Below, one piece after another: positions 46,943 to 56,401 of a stretch of DNA of 64,000 bases. The position numbers and the translations under genes were made by a program. The DNA is from Pseudomonas sp. HOU2 (lineage in GTDB: Bacteria; Pseudomonadota; Gammaproteobacteria; Pseudomonadales; Pseudomonadaceae). The first letter of the stretch is position 1. Each line of letters opens with the position of its first letter. Where the stretch lies: positions 1,550,001-1,614,000 of the forward strand of contig NZ_CP160398.1 of assembly GCF_040729435.1 (NCBI RefSeq), written 5' to 3'. The notes beneath the pieces are model-generated. The model worked only from the letters and a program-made list of their open reading frames with translations. It was not told where the DNA came from and did no database searches.

Positions 46943-47021
46943 CAAGATCAAAAGATCGCAGCCTGCGGCAGCTCCTACACGGAACAATGTAGGAGCTGCC
47001 GCAGGCTGCGATCTTTTGCTT
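46943..47021. repeat. REP pair, family A, ending at the sixA stop
   Basis: Almost perfect inverted arms (about 46944-46980 and 46985-47018) over a very short loop. The right end continues CTTTTAA, where TAA complement (47022-47024) is the sixA stop. Confidence 0.85.
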
Positions 47022-47474
47022 TTAAGGGTGCTTGAGGCTGTTAAGGGTCATCGAGCCGATCAGCAGCTCAGGGCTTTCCAGCTCGGCCAGCCCCGCCGTA
47101 CTGACCTTCTCCGGCGGATACCCGGCACCATGCTGCAGATAACTCAACAGATTGCCCACCAACGGGTTATGGCTGACCAGCAGCACATTGCTCACCGACA
47201 CCAGTTGATCGGTGACCTTGTCCGGATCAGTCTCCGGCGTCAGCCATTCGACCGTGCGAATCTCCGGCTCGAAACCCAGCGCCTCGCGGACAATCTGCGC
47301 GGTCTGTTGGGCGCGCAGATAAGGACTGGCGTAGATCGCCGTCAGTGGCTGGCCGATCAACCGGGCCGCACTCTTCAAGGCTTCTTGACGACCGTGCTCG
47401 GTCAACGCCCGCTCGGAATCGGGGCACGAGCCGTAAGGCACGGCCTCACCGTGGCGCAATACCCAGAGTTTCAT
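47022..47474 (-). CDS. sixA: Phosphohistidine phosphatase SixA
   Basis: 150 aa of the histidine phosphatase superfamily. The N-terminal RHGEA motif (catalytic His8) and VSHNPLVGNLLSYL (second His) are conserved, and the length matches SixA. In E. coli it removes phosphate from phospho-His proteins including a PTS protein. It overlaps the DUF4389 gene by 4 bases. Confidence 0.9.
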   Translation of the reverse strand: MKLWVLRHGEAVPYGSCPDSERALTEHGRQEALKSAARLIGQPLTAIYASPYLRAQQTAQIVREALGFEPEIRTVEWLTPETDPDKVTDQLVSVSNVLLVSHNPLVGNLLSYLQHGAGYPPEKVSTAGLAELESPELLIGSMTLNSLKHP

Positions 47475-47818
47475 AGCTTGGGCTCCTCATCGCGGGCCGG
47501 ATGCGGGGCTGGCGGCACGGCGTGCGGCGCTTCGCCTTCCGGGGTACGCGGGGTTGGCCAGTCGGCGAACGGCCAGGGTTTCTGGTCGCTGTGAAAGCTG
47601 CCGAAGCGGCCGATCTGCGCGAGGAACTGGCTCAGACTGTCGCCGAAGTTCATCAGGCTGGCGCTCGGCGCGCCGTAAATCAAACGATAGATCAGTTGCA
47701 CCAGCACCACCGCACCGAGGATGAACTGCGCCACTTGCCAGACCAGCACGTAGACGATCATCCACAGCACCCGCAGGAGGACGGATTCGTACTTGGCTTC
47801 GGTTTTCGGATCGTTCAT
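47471..47818 (-). CDS. DUF4389 membrane protein
   Basis: 115 aa with one long or two short hydrophobic segments (about 17-55) and a Pro-rich, charged C-terminal tail. FGDSLSQFLAQIGRFGS is the recognisable DUF4389 stretch. It lies between gpsA and sixA on the same strand, likely one operon. Function unknown. Confidence 0.8.
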   Translation of the reverse strand: MNDPKTEAKYESVLLRVLWMIVYVLVWQVAQFILGAVVLVQLIYRLIYGAPSASLMNFGDSLSQFLAQIGRFGSFHSDQKPWPFADWPTPRTPEGEAPHAVPPAPHPARDEEPKL

Positions 47819-47836
47819 GGCTCGCTTCCTGTTGAA

Positions 47837-48862
47837 TCAGTTGAAACCGCTGGTGGAAATAAAGTCGACGTCGGTTTTCGGCTCGGCCCGCATCAGTAGA
47901 CCGATCACCTGCTCCAGCGTGCGCCCTTCAAACAGGATCGCATGCAACCCGGCGACCAGCGGCATGTACACGCCAACCTCCTGGGACTTGGCCTTGAGCA
48001 CCTTCAGGGTGTTCACGCCCTCGGCGACTTCGCCCAGGCGCGACACCGCTTCATCGAGGCTCAAGCCCTGACCCAGGGCAAAGCCGACCTGATAGTTGCG
48101 GCTCTTCGGCGACGAACACGTCACGATCAAATCGCCGACCCCGGCCAGCCCCAGGAACGTCATCGGGTTGGCACCCTGATTCACCGCGAACCGGGTCATT
48201 TCGGCCAGGGCGCGCGTGATCAGCATGCTCTTGGTGTTCTCGCCCATCTCCAGCGCCACCGCCATGCCGGCGATGATCGCGTAGACGTTTTTCAACGCGC
48301 CGCCCAGCTCGACACCGAAGCGGTCGGCACTGGCGTAAACGCGGAAGGTGCGACCATGCAGCGCAGCCTGCACTTGTTTGCACAACTCTTCGTCTTCGCT
48401 GGCGACCACGGTGGCGGTCAGCGCGTGCTCGGCGATCTCCCGCGCCAGGTTCGGCCCGGACAGCACGCCAATGCGCGCTTGCGGAGCGATCTCTTCGAGG
48501 ATCTGGCTCATCAGTTTGAAGGTGTGGGCTTCGATGCCCTTGGTCAGGCTGACCAGCATCTTGCCGCTCAGGCGCTCGGCGTGGGCAGCCAGCACCGTGC
48601 GCAACGCGCTCGACGGCAGCGCGACGAAGCACAGCTCGCAGGCATCGAGGGTGGCCTGCAGGTCAGTGACCGCAGTCACTCCCGGCAGAATCTTGATGCC
48701 TTTGAGGTAACGCGGGTTCTCGCGGTTGACCCGGATGGCCTCGGCCTGCTCGGGGTCACGCATCCACTGCCGGACTTGATGGCCGTTCTCGGCCAATAGA
48801 TTGGCCACGGCGGTACCAAAACTTCCGCCTCCCAGGACCGCAATCGGGCGCTGTTCAGTCAT
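47837..48862 (-). CDS. gpsA: Glycerol-3-phosphate dehydrogenase (NAD(P)+) GpsA
   Basis: 341 aa. Reduces dihydroxyacetone phosphate to sn-glycerol 3-phosphate for phospholipid synthesis. The cofactor motif [15 protein letters not shown] opens the protein (start 48862, MTEQRPIAV), and [21 protein letters not shown] with the catalytic Lys and [10 protein letters not shown] follow. Its neighbourhood with fabA-fabB about 6 kb away puts several membrane-lipid genes together. Confidence 0.95.
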   Translation of the reverse strand: MTEQRPIAVLGGGSFGTAVANLLAENGHQVRQWMRDPEQAEAIRVNRENPRYLKGIKILPGVTAVTDLQATLDACELCFVALPSSALRTVLAAHAERLSGKMLVSLTKGIEAHTFKLMSQILEEIAPQARIGVLSGPNLAREIAEHALTATVVASEDEELCKQVQAALHGRTFRVYASADRFGVELGGALKNVYAIIAGMAVALEMGENTKSMLITRALAEMTRFAVNQGANPMTFLGLAGVGDLIVTCSSPKSRNYQVGFALGQGLSLDEAVSRLGEVAEGVNTLKVLKAKSQEVGVYMPLVAGLHAILFEGRTLEQVIGLLMRAEPKTDVDFISTSGFN

Positions 48863-48973
48863 ATGCAATCCGTTAATCCATACCAGTGGCGATGCCGGCA
48901 TTATACGGGGCGACCGGAGCGCGGCCAGCCCCCGCGTCAATTACCGACACTTGTAGGAAGAAGACCAATAAAG

Positions 48974-49019
48974 CCGAGGAAAATGCCAGCATCGTGACTG
49001 GAAAAGTCACTGTCCTCGG
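48974..49019 (+). promoter_or_regulatory. Nested inverted repeat upstream of the TonB receptor
   Basis: Outer CCGAGGA (48974-48980) pairs with TCCTCGG (49013-49019); inner GTGACT (48994-48999) pairs with AGTCAC (49005-49010) over a 5-base loop. It ends 39 bp before the GTG start, in the probable leader or promoter. I found no cobalamin-riboswitch box. Confidence 0.45.
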
Positions 49020-49058
49020 TTAACATGCGCGCCAATTCTCTGTGATCAAGGCTGTGTC

Positions 49059-51182
49059 GTGTCTCTTGGCTCTCCCCCTTCGCGTTCGTCGTTGCTGCTG
49101 GCGCTGTTGTTCAGCCCGGTGTTGCAGGCGGACGACCTGTTCGTCGACAGCGAAGCACTGCCGCAGGTGCTGACGGCCACGCGCCTGAAGCAGACGCCGG
49201 CGGAAGTGCCGGGGAGCATGACCGTACTCGACAGCGAATTGATCAACGCCAGCGGCGCCCGCGATATCAGCGAACTGCTGCGCCTGGTGCCGGGGATGAT
49301 GGTCGGCAACATCAGCGGCAATCAGGCGGCGGTCAATTACCACGGGACCAATGCCAGCGAAGCGCGGCGCATGCAGGTGCTGATCGATGGCCGTTCGGTG
49401 TACCGCGCAGGCCTCGCCACGGTGGACTGGAGCGATATTCCGGTGGCCATGGAAGACATCGAGCGGATCGAGGTTTTCCGTGGGCCGAACACCGTCAGCT
49501 ACGGCGCCAACGCACTGATGGCGGTGGTCAACATCATCACCCGCAACCCGGCGGACAGCCATGGCACGCGCTTGAAGTACACCCGTGGCCAGCGCGGCAT
49601 CAACGACTTCTATGCCAGCCAGGGCACGGGGTGGAATGGCGGCGACCTGCGCCTGTCGCTGTCCGGCCAGGAGGACGACGGCTTCGACAGCGACCGCACC
49701 GGCGCCGATTATCGCGACAGCCGTCGCTTGAACCGCTTCAGTCTCGCCGTCAGCCAGACCCTGAGCGACAACCAGAGCCTCGACTGGCAGGTCAACGCCA
49801 AGGACGGCAGCAACCAGCGGCCCTACACCTACCGTCCGGTGTTCTCGGGGATTACCGCTGCCGGGAACAATTCCGACGTGGTCGCCAAGGATTACGCCGG
49901 CTCGGTGCGCTGGAATCTCGACATCAACCCCGAACACAGCCTTTATATACAAGGCTCGGCCCAGCATTGGGATCGCCAGCAGGTGTGGCGCGCCTGCGAT
50001 GCCGAAGTGTCGTTCAGCCCGCAACTGACCCAGCTGTGGCAACTCAACCCGAACTACACCGAACGCCTGGCGCGCAACATCAACCGCTTCACCGGCCCCG
50101 GTCCGGAAGCCGGAACGCCGCAGGAAATGGCCCTGGCCAATCAGGTGCTGGATCAATGGCGCAACGGTGCCAGCCAGACCTTGTGCGGAGACATCGATCA
50201 AAGCGCCCGCGAGTCGCGCTACGATCTGGAATTGCAGGACACCCTCAGCCTGTCCGACAGCCTGCGGCTGGTCAGCGGCATGAACTATCGTTATGACCGG
50301 GCCGATTCCGAAACCTACTTCAACGGCACGCTGGACGACACCACCTGGCGCGCGTTCGGCCAACTGGAGTGGCGCGCCAGTGAACATTGGCTGTTGCAGG
50401 GCGGCGCGATGTTCGAAAACACTCAACTGATCGGCAGCTCGCTGACGCCAAGATTCGCCGTCAACTATCTGATCAACCCGCGCCATGGCCTGCGCGCCGT
50501 GTACTCGGAGGCGATCCGTTCGCCGGACATGTTCGAGAACAACGTCAACTGGAGCTATCAGGTGAGCAACCTGCGCCCCTCGGCCTACGGTCAGTCTTCG
50601 GCGCGCTACTTCGTCAAGACCCGTGGCCCGGGTGATCTCGATCAGGAACACATGCGCTCGCGCGAACTGGGCTACAACGGCTATTTCGCCGAGCTGGGGC
50701 TGGCTGTGGACGTGAAGCTGTTCTACGACGAAATCACCGGGATGATCAGCGAGCCGCTGCGCAACAACCAGTACATCGCCAGCAACGCCAACAGCTCGCG
50801 TTTTCGCGGCACAGAAACCCAGCTCGACTGGCGCCTGAGCATGATCGATCGCTTGCGCCTGACCTATGCCTACGTCGATGCCGAGGCGAGCAATCCGCTG
50901 GATCAGCAATTCACCTCGCGCAACAGCGGTTCTGCCGGCTGGCTGCGCGATTGGGGCCACGGCTGGAACAGCGCCCTGTTCTATTACGGCGACAACGCGC
51001 TCAACGGCTACCGCTTCGAACGGGTCGACACGCGCATCGCCAAACGCATCCCGCTGGGCAAGGCGCAACTGCAATTGGCCGGCGTGCTGCAACAGCGGCT
51101 CGACAACCAGCCGACCACTTTCGTCGACAACAATTACGACGAACGCCGGGTGCTGTACTTCAGCGCCGAGCTGGAGTTCTAG
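49059..51182 (+). CDS. TonB-dependent outer-membrane receptor
   Basis: 707 aa starting at a GTG with AAGG 7 bases upstream. A signal sequence (ending near LLFSPVLQADD) and the plug domain (RDISELLRLVPGMMVGN, MQVLIDGRSVY, RIEVFRGPNTVSYGANALMAVVNIITR) precede the 22-strand barrel, which ends with a phenylalanine (YFSAELEF). Ligand unknown. It shares its transcript with a solute-binding-like gene and a hybrid kinase, so it may supply or sense the signal of that kinase. Confidence 0.9.
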   Translation: MSLGSPPSRSSLLLALLFSPVLQADDLFVDSEALPQVLTATRLKQTPAEVPGSMTVLDSELINASGARDISELLRLVPGMMVGNISGNQAAVNYHGTNASEARRMQVLIDGRSVYRAGLATVDWSDIPVAMEDIERIEVFRGPNTVSYGANALMAVVNIITRNPADSHGTRLKYTRGQRGINDFYASQGTGWNGGDLRLSLSGQEDDGFDSDRTGADYRDSRRLNRFSLAVSQTLSDNQSLDWQVNAKDGSNQRPYTYRPVFSGITAAGNNSDVVAKDYAGSVRWNLDINPEHSLYIQGSAQHWDRQQVWRACDAEVSFSPQLTQLWQLNPNYTERLARNINRFTGPGPEAGTPQEMALANQVLDQWRNGASQTLCGDIDQSARESRYDLELQDTLSLSDSLRLVSGMNYRYDRADSETYFNGTLDDTTWRAFGQLEWRASEHWLLQGGAMFENTQLIGSSLTPRFAVNYLINPRHGLRAVYSEAIRSPDMFENNVNWSYQVSNLRPSAYGQSSARYFVKTRGPGDLDQEHMRSRELGYNGYFAELGLAVDVKLFYDEITGMISEPLRNNQYIASNANSSRFRGTETQLDWRLSMIDRLRLTYAYVDAEASNPLDQQFTSRNSGSAGWLRDWGHGWNSALFYYGDNALNGYRFERVDTRIAKRIPLGKAQLQLAGVLQQRLDNQPTTFVDNNYDERRVLYFSAELEF

Positions 51183-51183
51183 G

Positions 51184-52116
51184 GTGCGCTACGGCACGCT
51201 GAACAAGACGCCAACCCTTGGCCACTGGCTGGCCGGTGTCTGTCTGTTTTTGACCGCGTGGCTGCACGGCGTGGCGGTGCAAGCGGCCGATATTCTATTG
51301 ACCGGTGCCGAAGAAAGCCCCGGGGTGCAAGCCTTCGTCCAGGCCCTGAGCGAGCTGCGTCCCACTGACAACGTGCGGTTCCAGCCACTGACCAGCCTGC
51401 CGGCGCCGGGCAAGTTGCCGGCCAATCTGCGGATGATTCTGCTCGACCTGCCCAGCCTCGACTGGCGTCTGCAGGAGCCCCAGGGCCCGGCGACGCTGGT
51501 GTTGCGCATCAGCCGATTGCAAGCGCGGCAACGCCTGGGTGGCGCACAACCGCCGCACTTGAGTCTGCTGTGGAGCGACCCGCCGTTGGGGCGGCAACTG
51601 CAACTGATTCGGCGGATTCTGCCGCAGGTGCGGCGGGTCGGCGTGCTGTTCGATCAGCACAGCGAATTTCTGCTCAAGGAGCTGCACCACGCCGCAGAAC
51701 CGCTGAATCTGCAAATCGTCAGCCAGCGTTGGGACAACACCCAGGACAGTCGCCCGTTGCAAAGCGTGCTGAGAAACAGTGATGTGTTGCTGGGCCTCGA
51801 CGATCCCGATCTGTACAACCCGAAAACCGCAAAAAACCTGCTGCTGAGCAGTTACTCCCGGCAGGTGGCGCTGGTCGGGCCGAACGCGGCGTTCGTGCGC
51901 GCAGGGAGCCTCGCCAGCACTTACAGCGATCAGCCTGACTGGCTGGCGATCCTCGACCAATTGCTGGATCGCCCGCCGGCAACGTGGCCGCGCACGCTCT
52001 ACCCCGATCGTTTCAAAGTTTCAAGTAATGCGCAGGTCGCTCGTTCACTGGGTATCGAGCCAATCGATGAAGTGTCTGTTGCCCGCCAGTTGGCTGAAGG
52101 AGAAAGCCACCCATGA
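51184..52116 (+). CDS. Periplasmic ABC-type substrate-binding-like protein
   Basis: 310 aa from a GTG (VRYGTLNKTPTL) one base after the receptor stop; the longer open frame lies over the receptor gene. A signal-like helix at GHWLAGVCLFLTAWLHG precedes a cleavage region near VQAAD. The rest resembles the COG2984 (TrpX-like) uncharacterised periplasmic binding proteins: GVLFDQHSEFLLKELHHAAEPL and VLRNSDVLLGLDDPDLYNPKTAKNLLLSSYSRQVALVGPNAAFVRAGS. No ABC permease follows; instead the hybrid kinase gene overlaps its end by 4 bases, suggesting it senses a ligand for that kinase. Confidence 0.78.
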   Translation: MRYGTLNKTPTLGHWLAGVCLFLTAWLHGVAVQAADILLTGAEESPGVQAFVQALSELRPTDNVRFQPLTSLPAPGKLPANLRMILLDLPSLDWRLQEPQGPATLVLRISRLQARQRLGGAQPPHLSLLWSDPPLGRQLQLIRRILPQVRRVGVLFDQHSEFLLKELHHAAEPLNLQIVSQRWDNTQDSRPLQSVLRNSDVLLGLDDPDLYNPKTAKNLLLSSYSRQVALVGPNAAFVRAGSLASTYSDQPDWLAILDQLLDRPPATWPRTLYPDRFKVSSNAQVARSLGIEPIDEVSVARQLAEGESHP

Positions 52117-54017
52117 ATCTGCGTCGCCGCTGGGACATCAACACCCGCACGCAATTGATCAGCCTCGGCCCGGCCTTGCTGCTCACGCTGCTGCTGATCA
52201 GTTTCTTTACCTTCGTACGAATTCAGGATTTACGGCAGGAGCTCAATCACACCGGGCAACTGATCGCCAACCAACTGGCGCCCGCCACCGAATACGGAGT
52301 GATTTCCGGCAACAACGAAGTGCTGGAAAGCCTGCTCAAAGCGACCCTGGCCACACCGAACGTGCGCTTTCTGGAAGTGCAGGACAGCGCCAACCGGATT
52401 CTCGCCTACGTTGAGCAAGCCGCCGACGCGCACAACCGCCCGCATCAGGTCGAGGTGTTCCAGGCCCCGGTGCGCCTGCAACGGATCGCCCTCAACAGCG
52501 ATTTTTTCCACGACGCCAAAGCCAGCAACAACGTGACCAGCGAGGACTATCTGGGCCGGGTGATCGTCGGTCTGTCCAACGATGCCTTCAGTCAGCGCCA
52601 ACAGGAAATTCTGCTCAAGGCCGGGATCCTGGCGTTGTTCGCCCTGCTCTTCACGTTTGTTCTGGCGCGGCGCCTGGCCGGCAGCCTGTCGGCGCCGATC
52701 CGCGATATCGGCAACGCGGTCAAGGCGATTCAGCAAGGCGACTACAAGACCCCGCTGCCGATCGTCGATGACACCGAACTGGGCGCGCTGTCGCAACACA
52801 TCAACAACCTCGCCCAGGCACTGGAGCAGGCCAGCCGCGAACAGCACCAGGCGATGGCGCAACTGATCCAGACCCGCGAGGAAGCGGAAAAGGCCAACAA
52901 CGCCAAATCCGATTTTCTGGCGATGATGAGCCACGAACTGCGCACCCCCATGAACGGTGTGCTGGGCATGTTGCAGTTGCTCGAAACCACGGACATGACC
53001 GAGGAGCAGATCGAGTACGCGGCGCTCGCTTCCGAGTCCACCGAACACCTGCTGAAAGTCATCAATGACATTCTCGATTTCTCTCGGATCGAACGCTCGG
53101 AGCTGGAGCTTGAGCACATTCCATTCAACCTCGCCGACCTGATCGGCGCGTGTGCCCAGTCGTTCCAGCACAGTGCGGTGCAGCGTGGCCTGGACCTGAA
53201 CCTGCGGATCCCCGAGGACATGCGCGACTTGCAGGTGCAGGGCGATCCGACGCGGATCCGGCAGATTCTGGTCAATCTGGTGGGCAATGCCTTGAAGTTC
53301 ACCGAGCGTGGCCGGGTCAGCATCGAGGCGCAGTGGCAGTCGCTGGACCACGAGTTGCTGTGGTTCACCTGCTCGGTGCGCGACAGCGGCATCGGCATCT
53401 CCCCGGAAAGTCTGGAGTTGATGTTCAATGCGTTCCAGCAGGCCGACAGTTCGATTTCCCGACGCTATGGCGGCACCGGTCTCGGTTTACCGATCGCTCG
53501 CACCCTGGCCGAACGCATGGGCGGGACGTTGCGCGCGCAAAGCGAAGAAGGCCTGGGGTCGGTGTTCACCCTGGAAATCCCGCTGGCCTTATATAAACAG
53601 ACGCTGCCGCAGCTGGCACCACCGCGCGCGGGCAACGGCAATGGGCATGGCGAAGGACGCAATGTGTTGCTGGTGGAGGACAACCCGGTCAACCAGAGGG
53701 TCATCGAAGCGATGCTGCGCAGCCTTGGGTTTACCGTCAGCGTCGCCACCGATGGCGCGCAAGCGGTGCGCAGTGCTGAAGGCAATGCTTTCGAAGTGAT
53801 TCTGATGGACTGCCGGCTGCCGATCATCGACGGTTACGAGGCGACCCGGCAGATCCGCCAACTGCCCGGACGCGGCGAGGTGCCGATCATCGCGCTGACC
53901 GCCAATGCTTTGCAGGGCGACCGTGAAACCTGTCTTGCGGCGGGCATGAACGATTACCTGGCGAAGCCGTTCAAACGCAATGACCTACAACAGATTCTGC
54001 AGCGCTGGGTCCAGTAG
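52113..54017 (+). CDS. Hybrid sensor histidine kinase/response regulator (PA1611-like)
   Basis: 634 aa. N-terminal helix (about 15-37), periplasmic sensor (about 40-165), second helix (about 170-190), HAMP, phospho-acceptor His274 in SHELRTPMNG, ATPase boxes (DSGIGI, GGTGLGLPIA) and a receiver with Asp566 (LMDCRLP). No Hpt domain is visible. Position directly before fabA-fabB and the overall build match P. aeruginosa PA1611, a hybrid kinase reported to act on the RetS/GacS network; equivalence is inferred. Confidence 0.9.
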   Translation: MNLRRRWDINTRTQLISLGPALLLTLLLISFFTFVRIQDLRQELNHTGQLIANQLAPATEYGVISGNNEVLESLLKATLATPNVRFLEVQDSANRILAYVEQAADAHNRPHQVEVFQAPVRLQRIALNSDFFHDAKASNNVTSEDYLGRVIVGLSNDAFSQRQQEILLKAGILALFALLFTFVLARRLAGSLSAPIRDIGNAVKAIQQGDYKTPLPIVDDTELGALSQHINNLAQALEQASREQHQAMAQLIQTREEAEKANNAKSDFLAMMSHELRTPMNGVLGMLQLLETTDMTEEQIEYAALASESTEHLLKVINDILDFSRIERSELELEHIPFNLADLIGACAQSFQHSAVQRGLDLNLRIPEDMRDLQVQGDPTRIRQILVNLVGNALKFTERGRVSIEAQWQSLDHELLWFTCSVRDSGIGISPESLELMFNAFQQADSSISRRYGGTGLGLPIARTLAERMGGTLRAQSEEGLGSVFTLEIPLALYKQTLPQLAPPRAGNGNGHGEGRNVLLVEDNPVNQRVIEAMLRSLGFTVSVATDGAQAVRSAEGNAFEVILMDCRLPIIDGYEATRQIRQLPGRGEVPIIALTANALQGDRETCLAAGMNDYLAKPFKRNDLQQILQRWVQ

Positions 54018-54083
54018 TGACGGTTTTTCGACCATCTGCGACTGGCGTGAAAAGCGAAAGTGCGGCAGTCTTAGGCACCCGAA

Positions 54084-54112
54084 CAAGCCTCAAAAGAGGC
54101 TTGAATAAAAAT
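54084..54112 (+). terminator. Terminator of the receptor-kinase operon
   Basis: AAGCCTC-AAAA-GAGGCTT followed by an AT-rich tail with few T; modest strength. Confidence 0.55.
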
Positions 54113-54115
54113 TTC

Positions 54116-54133
54116 AGTGCACAAGTGTACATT
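54116..54133. promoter_or_regulatory. Candidate FabR/DesT-type operator upstream of fabA
   Basis: AGTGCACAAGTGTACATT is an imperfect palindrome resembling the sites of the TetR-type unsaturated-fatty-acid regulators FabR/DesT, which are known to control fabAB. It lies 132 bp before the fabA ATG. The match is by eye. Confidence 0.4.
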
Positions 54134-54264
54134 CATGTCCTTGGTGCTGTGACTTTCACCACAACGCAATAGTCTATGAGTAGGCTGCCGGTACGAGGCA
54201 TGAACGCGTCGATCGGCCGGGAAGTTTTGCCCCACCTGCCGCATGGGATTATTGAGGAGCTCGC

Positions 54265-54780
54265 ATGACCAAACAAAACGCCTTTACTCGGGAAGACCTG
54301 CTGCGCTGCAGTCGCGGTGAGCTGTTCGGCCCAGGTAACGCGCAACTGCCCGCCCCGAACATGCTGATGGTGGATCGCATCACCCTGATCAGCGAAGAAG
54401 GCGGCAAGTACGGCAAAGGTGAATTGGTCGCCGAGCTGGATATCAACCCTGACCTGTGGTTCTTCGCGTGCCACTTCGAAGGCGATCCGGTAATGCCGGG
54501 CTGCCTGGGTCTGGACGCCATGTGGCAACTGGTCGGCTTCTTCCTGGGCTGGCAAGGTCTGCCGGGCCGTGGCCGTGCGCTGGGTTCGGGCGAAGTGAAA
54601 TTCTTCGGCCAGGTCCTGCCGACCGCCAAGAAAGTCACCTACAACATTCATATCAAACGCGTCCTCAAGGGCAAGCTGAACCTGGCCATCGCCGACGGTT
54701 CGGTGACTGTCGACGGTCGCGAAATCTACACCGCCGAAGGCCTTCGCGTCGGCGTGTTCACCTCCACTGACAACTTCTAA
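54265..54780 (+). CDS. fabA: 3-hydroxydecanoyl-ACP dehydratase/isomerase FabA
   Basis: 171 aa. Dehydrates 3-hydroxydecanoyl-ACP and isomerises trans-2- to cis-3-decenoyl-ACP, the branch point to unsaturated fatty acids. Catalytic His70 ([12 protein letters not shown]) and Asp84 (GLDAMWQ) are exactly where the family has them. GAGG lies 7 bases before the ATG. It is followed by fabB after 11 bp; both are expected on one transcript. Confidence 0.97.
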   Translation: MTKQNAFTREDLLRCSRGELFGPGNAQLPAPNMLMVDRITLISEEGGKYGKGELVAELDINPDLWFFACHFEGDPVMPGCLGLDAMWQLVGFFLGWQGLPGRGRALGSGEVKFFGQVLPTAKKVTYNIHIKRVLKGKLNLAIADGSVTVDGREIYTAEGLRVGVFTSTDNF

Positions 54781-54791
54781 GGGTTATTCGC

Positions 54792-56012
54792 ATGCGCCGC
54801 GTCGTTATCACTGGTCTGGGCATTGTTTCGTGCCTGGGCAATGACAAAGAGACCGTCTCCGCTAACCTGCGTGCAAGCCGCCCTGGCATCCGGTTCAACC
54901 CGGAATATGCTGAAATGGGTCTGCGTAGCCAGGTTTCCGGCTCCATCGACCTCAACCTTGAAGAACTGATCGATCGCAAGATCTATCGTTTCGTCGGCCA
55001 CGCAGCGGCTTACGCCTACCTGGCCATGAAAGACGCGATCACTGACTCCGGCCTGACCGAAGAGCAAGTGTCCAACCCGCGTACCGGCCTGATCGCCGGC
55101 TCCGGCGGCGCGTCGACCCTGAACCAGATGGAAGCGCTGGACATCCTGCGCGAAAAAGGCGTGAAACGCGTTGGCCCATACCGTGTAACGCGGACCATGA
55201 GCAGCACCGTTTCCGCGTGCCTGGCCACGCCGTTCAAGATCAAGGGCCTGAACTACTCCATCGCTTCTGCCTGCGCCACCAGTGCTCACTGCATCGGTAC
55301 CGCCATGGAACAGATCCAGATGGGCAAGCAGGACATCGTCTTCGCCGGTGGCGGTGAAGAAGAGCACTGGAGCCAGTCGTTCCTGTTCGACGCGATGGGC
55401 GCCCTGTCCAGCAAGCGTAACGACACCCCGGAACAAGCTTCCCGCGCCTACGACGCCGACCGTGACGGTTTCGTCATTGCCGGTGGTGGCGGCATGGTCG
55501 TGGTTGAAGAGCTGGAACACGCGCTGGCCCGTGGCGCCAAGATCTACGCCGAAATCGTTGGCTATGGCGCAACGTCCGACGGCTACGACATGGTTGCCCC
55601 AAGTGGCGAAGGCGCGATCCGCTGCATGCAGATGGCAATGTCCACCGTCGACACCCCGATCGACTACCTGAACACCCACGGCACCTCGACTCCGGTCGGC
55701 GACGTCGCGGAAATGAAAGGTGTGCGTGAAGTGTTCGGCGACAAGGCTCCAGCAATCAGCTCGACCAAGAGCCTGTCCGGTCACTCCCTGGGCGCCGCCG
55801 GCGTTCACGAAGCGATCTACTGCATGCTGATGATGGAAGGCAACTTCATCGCCGGTTCCGCCAACATCGACGAACTGGACCCTGAAGTGGCCGATCTGCC
55901 GGTGCTGACCAAGACCCGCGAGAACGCCACCATCAACACCGTGATGAGCAACAGCTTCGGCTTCGGCGGCACCAACGCCACGCTGGTGCTGAAGCGCTGG
56001 GAAGGCAAGTAA
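54792..56012 (+). CDS. fabB: 3-oxoacyl-ACP synthase I FabB
   Basis: 406 aa condensing enzyme that elongates the unsaturated intermediate made by FabA. Active-site Cys161 in [11 protein letters not shown], His in [11 protein letters not shown] and His in [11 protein letters not shown] form the Cys-His-His triad, and [11 protein letters not shown] closes the protein. A clean terminator follows. Confidence 0.97.
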   Translation: MRRVVITGLGIVSCLGNDKETVSANLRASRPGIRFNPEYAEMGLRSQVSGSIDLNLEELIDRKIYRFVGHAAAYAYLAMKDAITDSGLTEEQVSNPRTGLIAGSGGASTLNQMEALDILREKGVKRVGPYRVTRTMSSTVSACLATPFKIKGLNYSIASACATSAHCIGTAMEQIQMGKQDIVFAGGGEEEHWSQSFLFDAMGALSSKRNDTPEQASRAYDADRDGFVIAGGGGMVVVEELEHALARGAKIYAEIVGYGATSDGYDMVAPSGEGAIRCMQMAMSTVDTPIDYLNTHGTSTPVGDVAEMKGVREVFGDKAPAISSTKSLSGHSLGAAGVHEAIYCMLMMEGNFIAGSANIDELDPEVADLPVLTKTRENATINTVMSNSFGFGGTNATLVLKRWEGK

Positions 56013-56035
56013 TTCCCCCCGCTTGAGCCACACAC

Positions 56036-56071
56036 GAAAACGCCCCGACTGGTTCGGGGCGTTTTTTTTGG
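56036..56071 (+). terminator. Terminator of fabAB
   Basis: AAAACGCCCCGA-CTGGT-TCGGGGCGTTTT followed by more T, 24 bp after the fabB stop. Confidence 0.93.
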
Positions 56072-56103
56072 CCTGCACGAAACTCATGGCCGACACAAAT
56101 CCC

Positions 56104-56194
56104 CCATGTAGGAGCTGCCGCAGGCTGCGATCTTTTGATCTTGTCTTTTAAAAATGAAAGTCAAAAGATCGCAGCCTTCGGCAGCTCCTACATA
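56104..56194. repeat. REP pair, family A, head-to-head orientation
   Basis: TGTAGGAGCTGCCGCAGGCTGCGATCTTTTG (56107-56137) comes first and its inverse CAAAAGATCGCAGCCTTCGGCAGCTCCTACA (56162-56192) second, the opposite order to the other family A pairs in this window. Confidence 0.85.
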
Positions 56195-56321
56195 GGGTTG
56201 CGTCGGGTTGAAAATGAAACTTCTGTCATGAAACTTTGCCCCCTGCGACCGAATGTCGCGGATTCAGCGGCCTGCAGCACTGTTGCAAAAACCGCAACAA
56301 CACCTTGCGCAAACCAAGCGT

Positions 56322-56350
56322 TTACTTAGCAAGCTAACAAATCATATAAA
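56322..56350 (+). promoter_or_regulatory. Promoter of the small ORF at 56402
   Basis: TTACTT (56322-56327), 17-bp spacer, TATAAA (56345-56350). Just upstream is an inverted repeat TGTTGC-AAAAACC-GCAACA (56281-56299) that could be an operator. Confidence 0.6.
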
Positions 56351-56401
56351 AGAGTCCTGCACACGCCTTGCTGCAGATAACTTGAGATTTGGAGCTAGCA
56401 G

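Noticed and set aside
48863..49058. Cobalamin or other known riboswitch before the TonB receptor
   Set aside because: No B12-box-like GCCACTG or comparable conserved core was found; only the nested inverted repeat.
49020..51092. 690-codon open frame antisense to the TonB receptor
   Set aside because: Shadow frame; the receptor on the plus strand is full length with family motifs.
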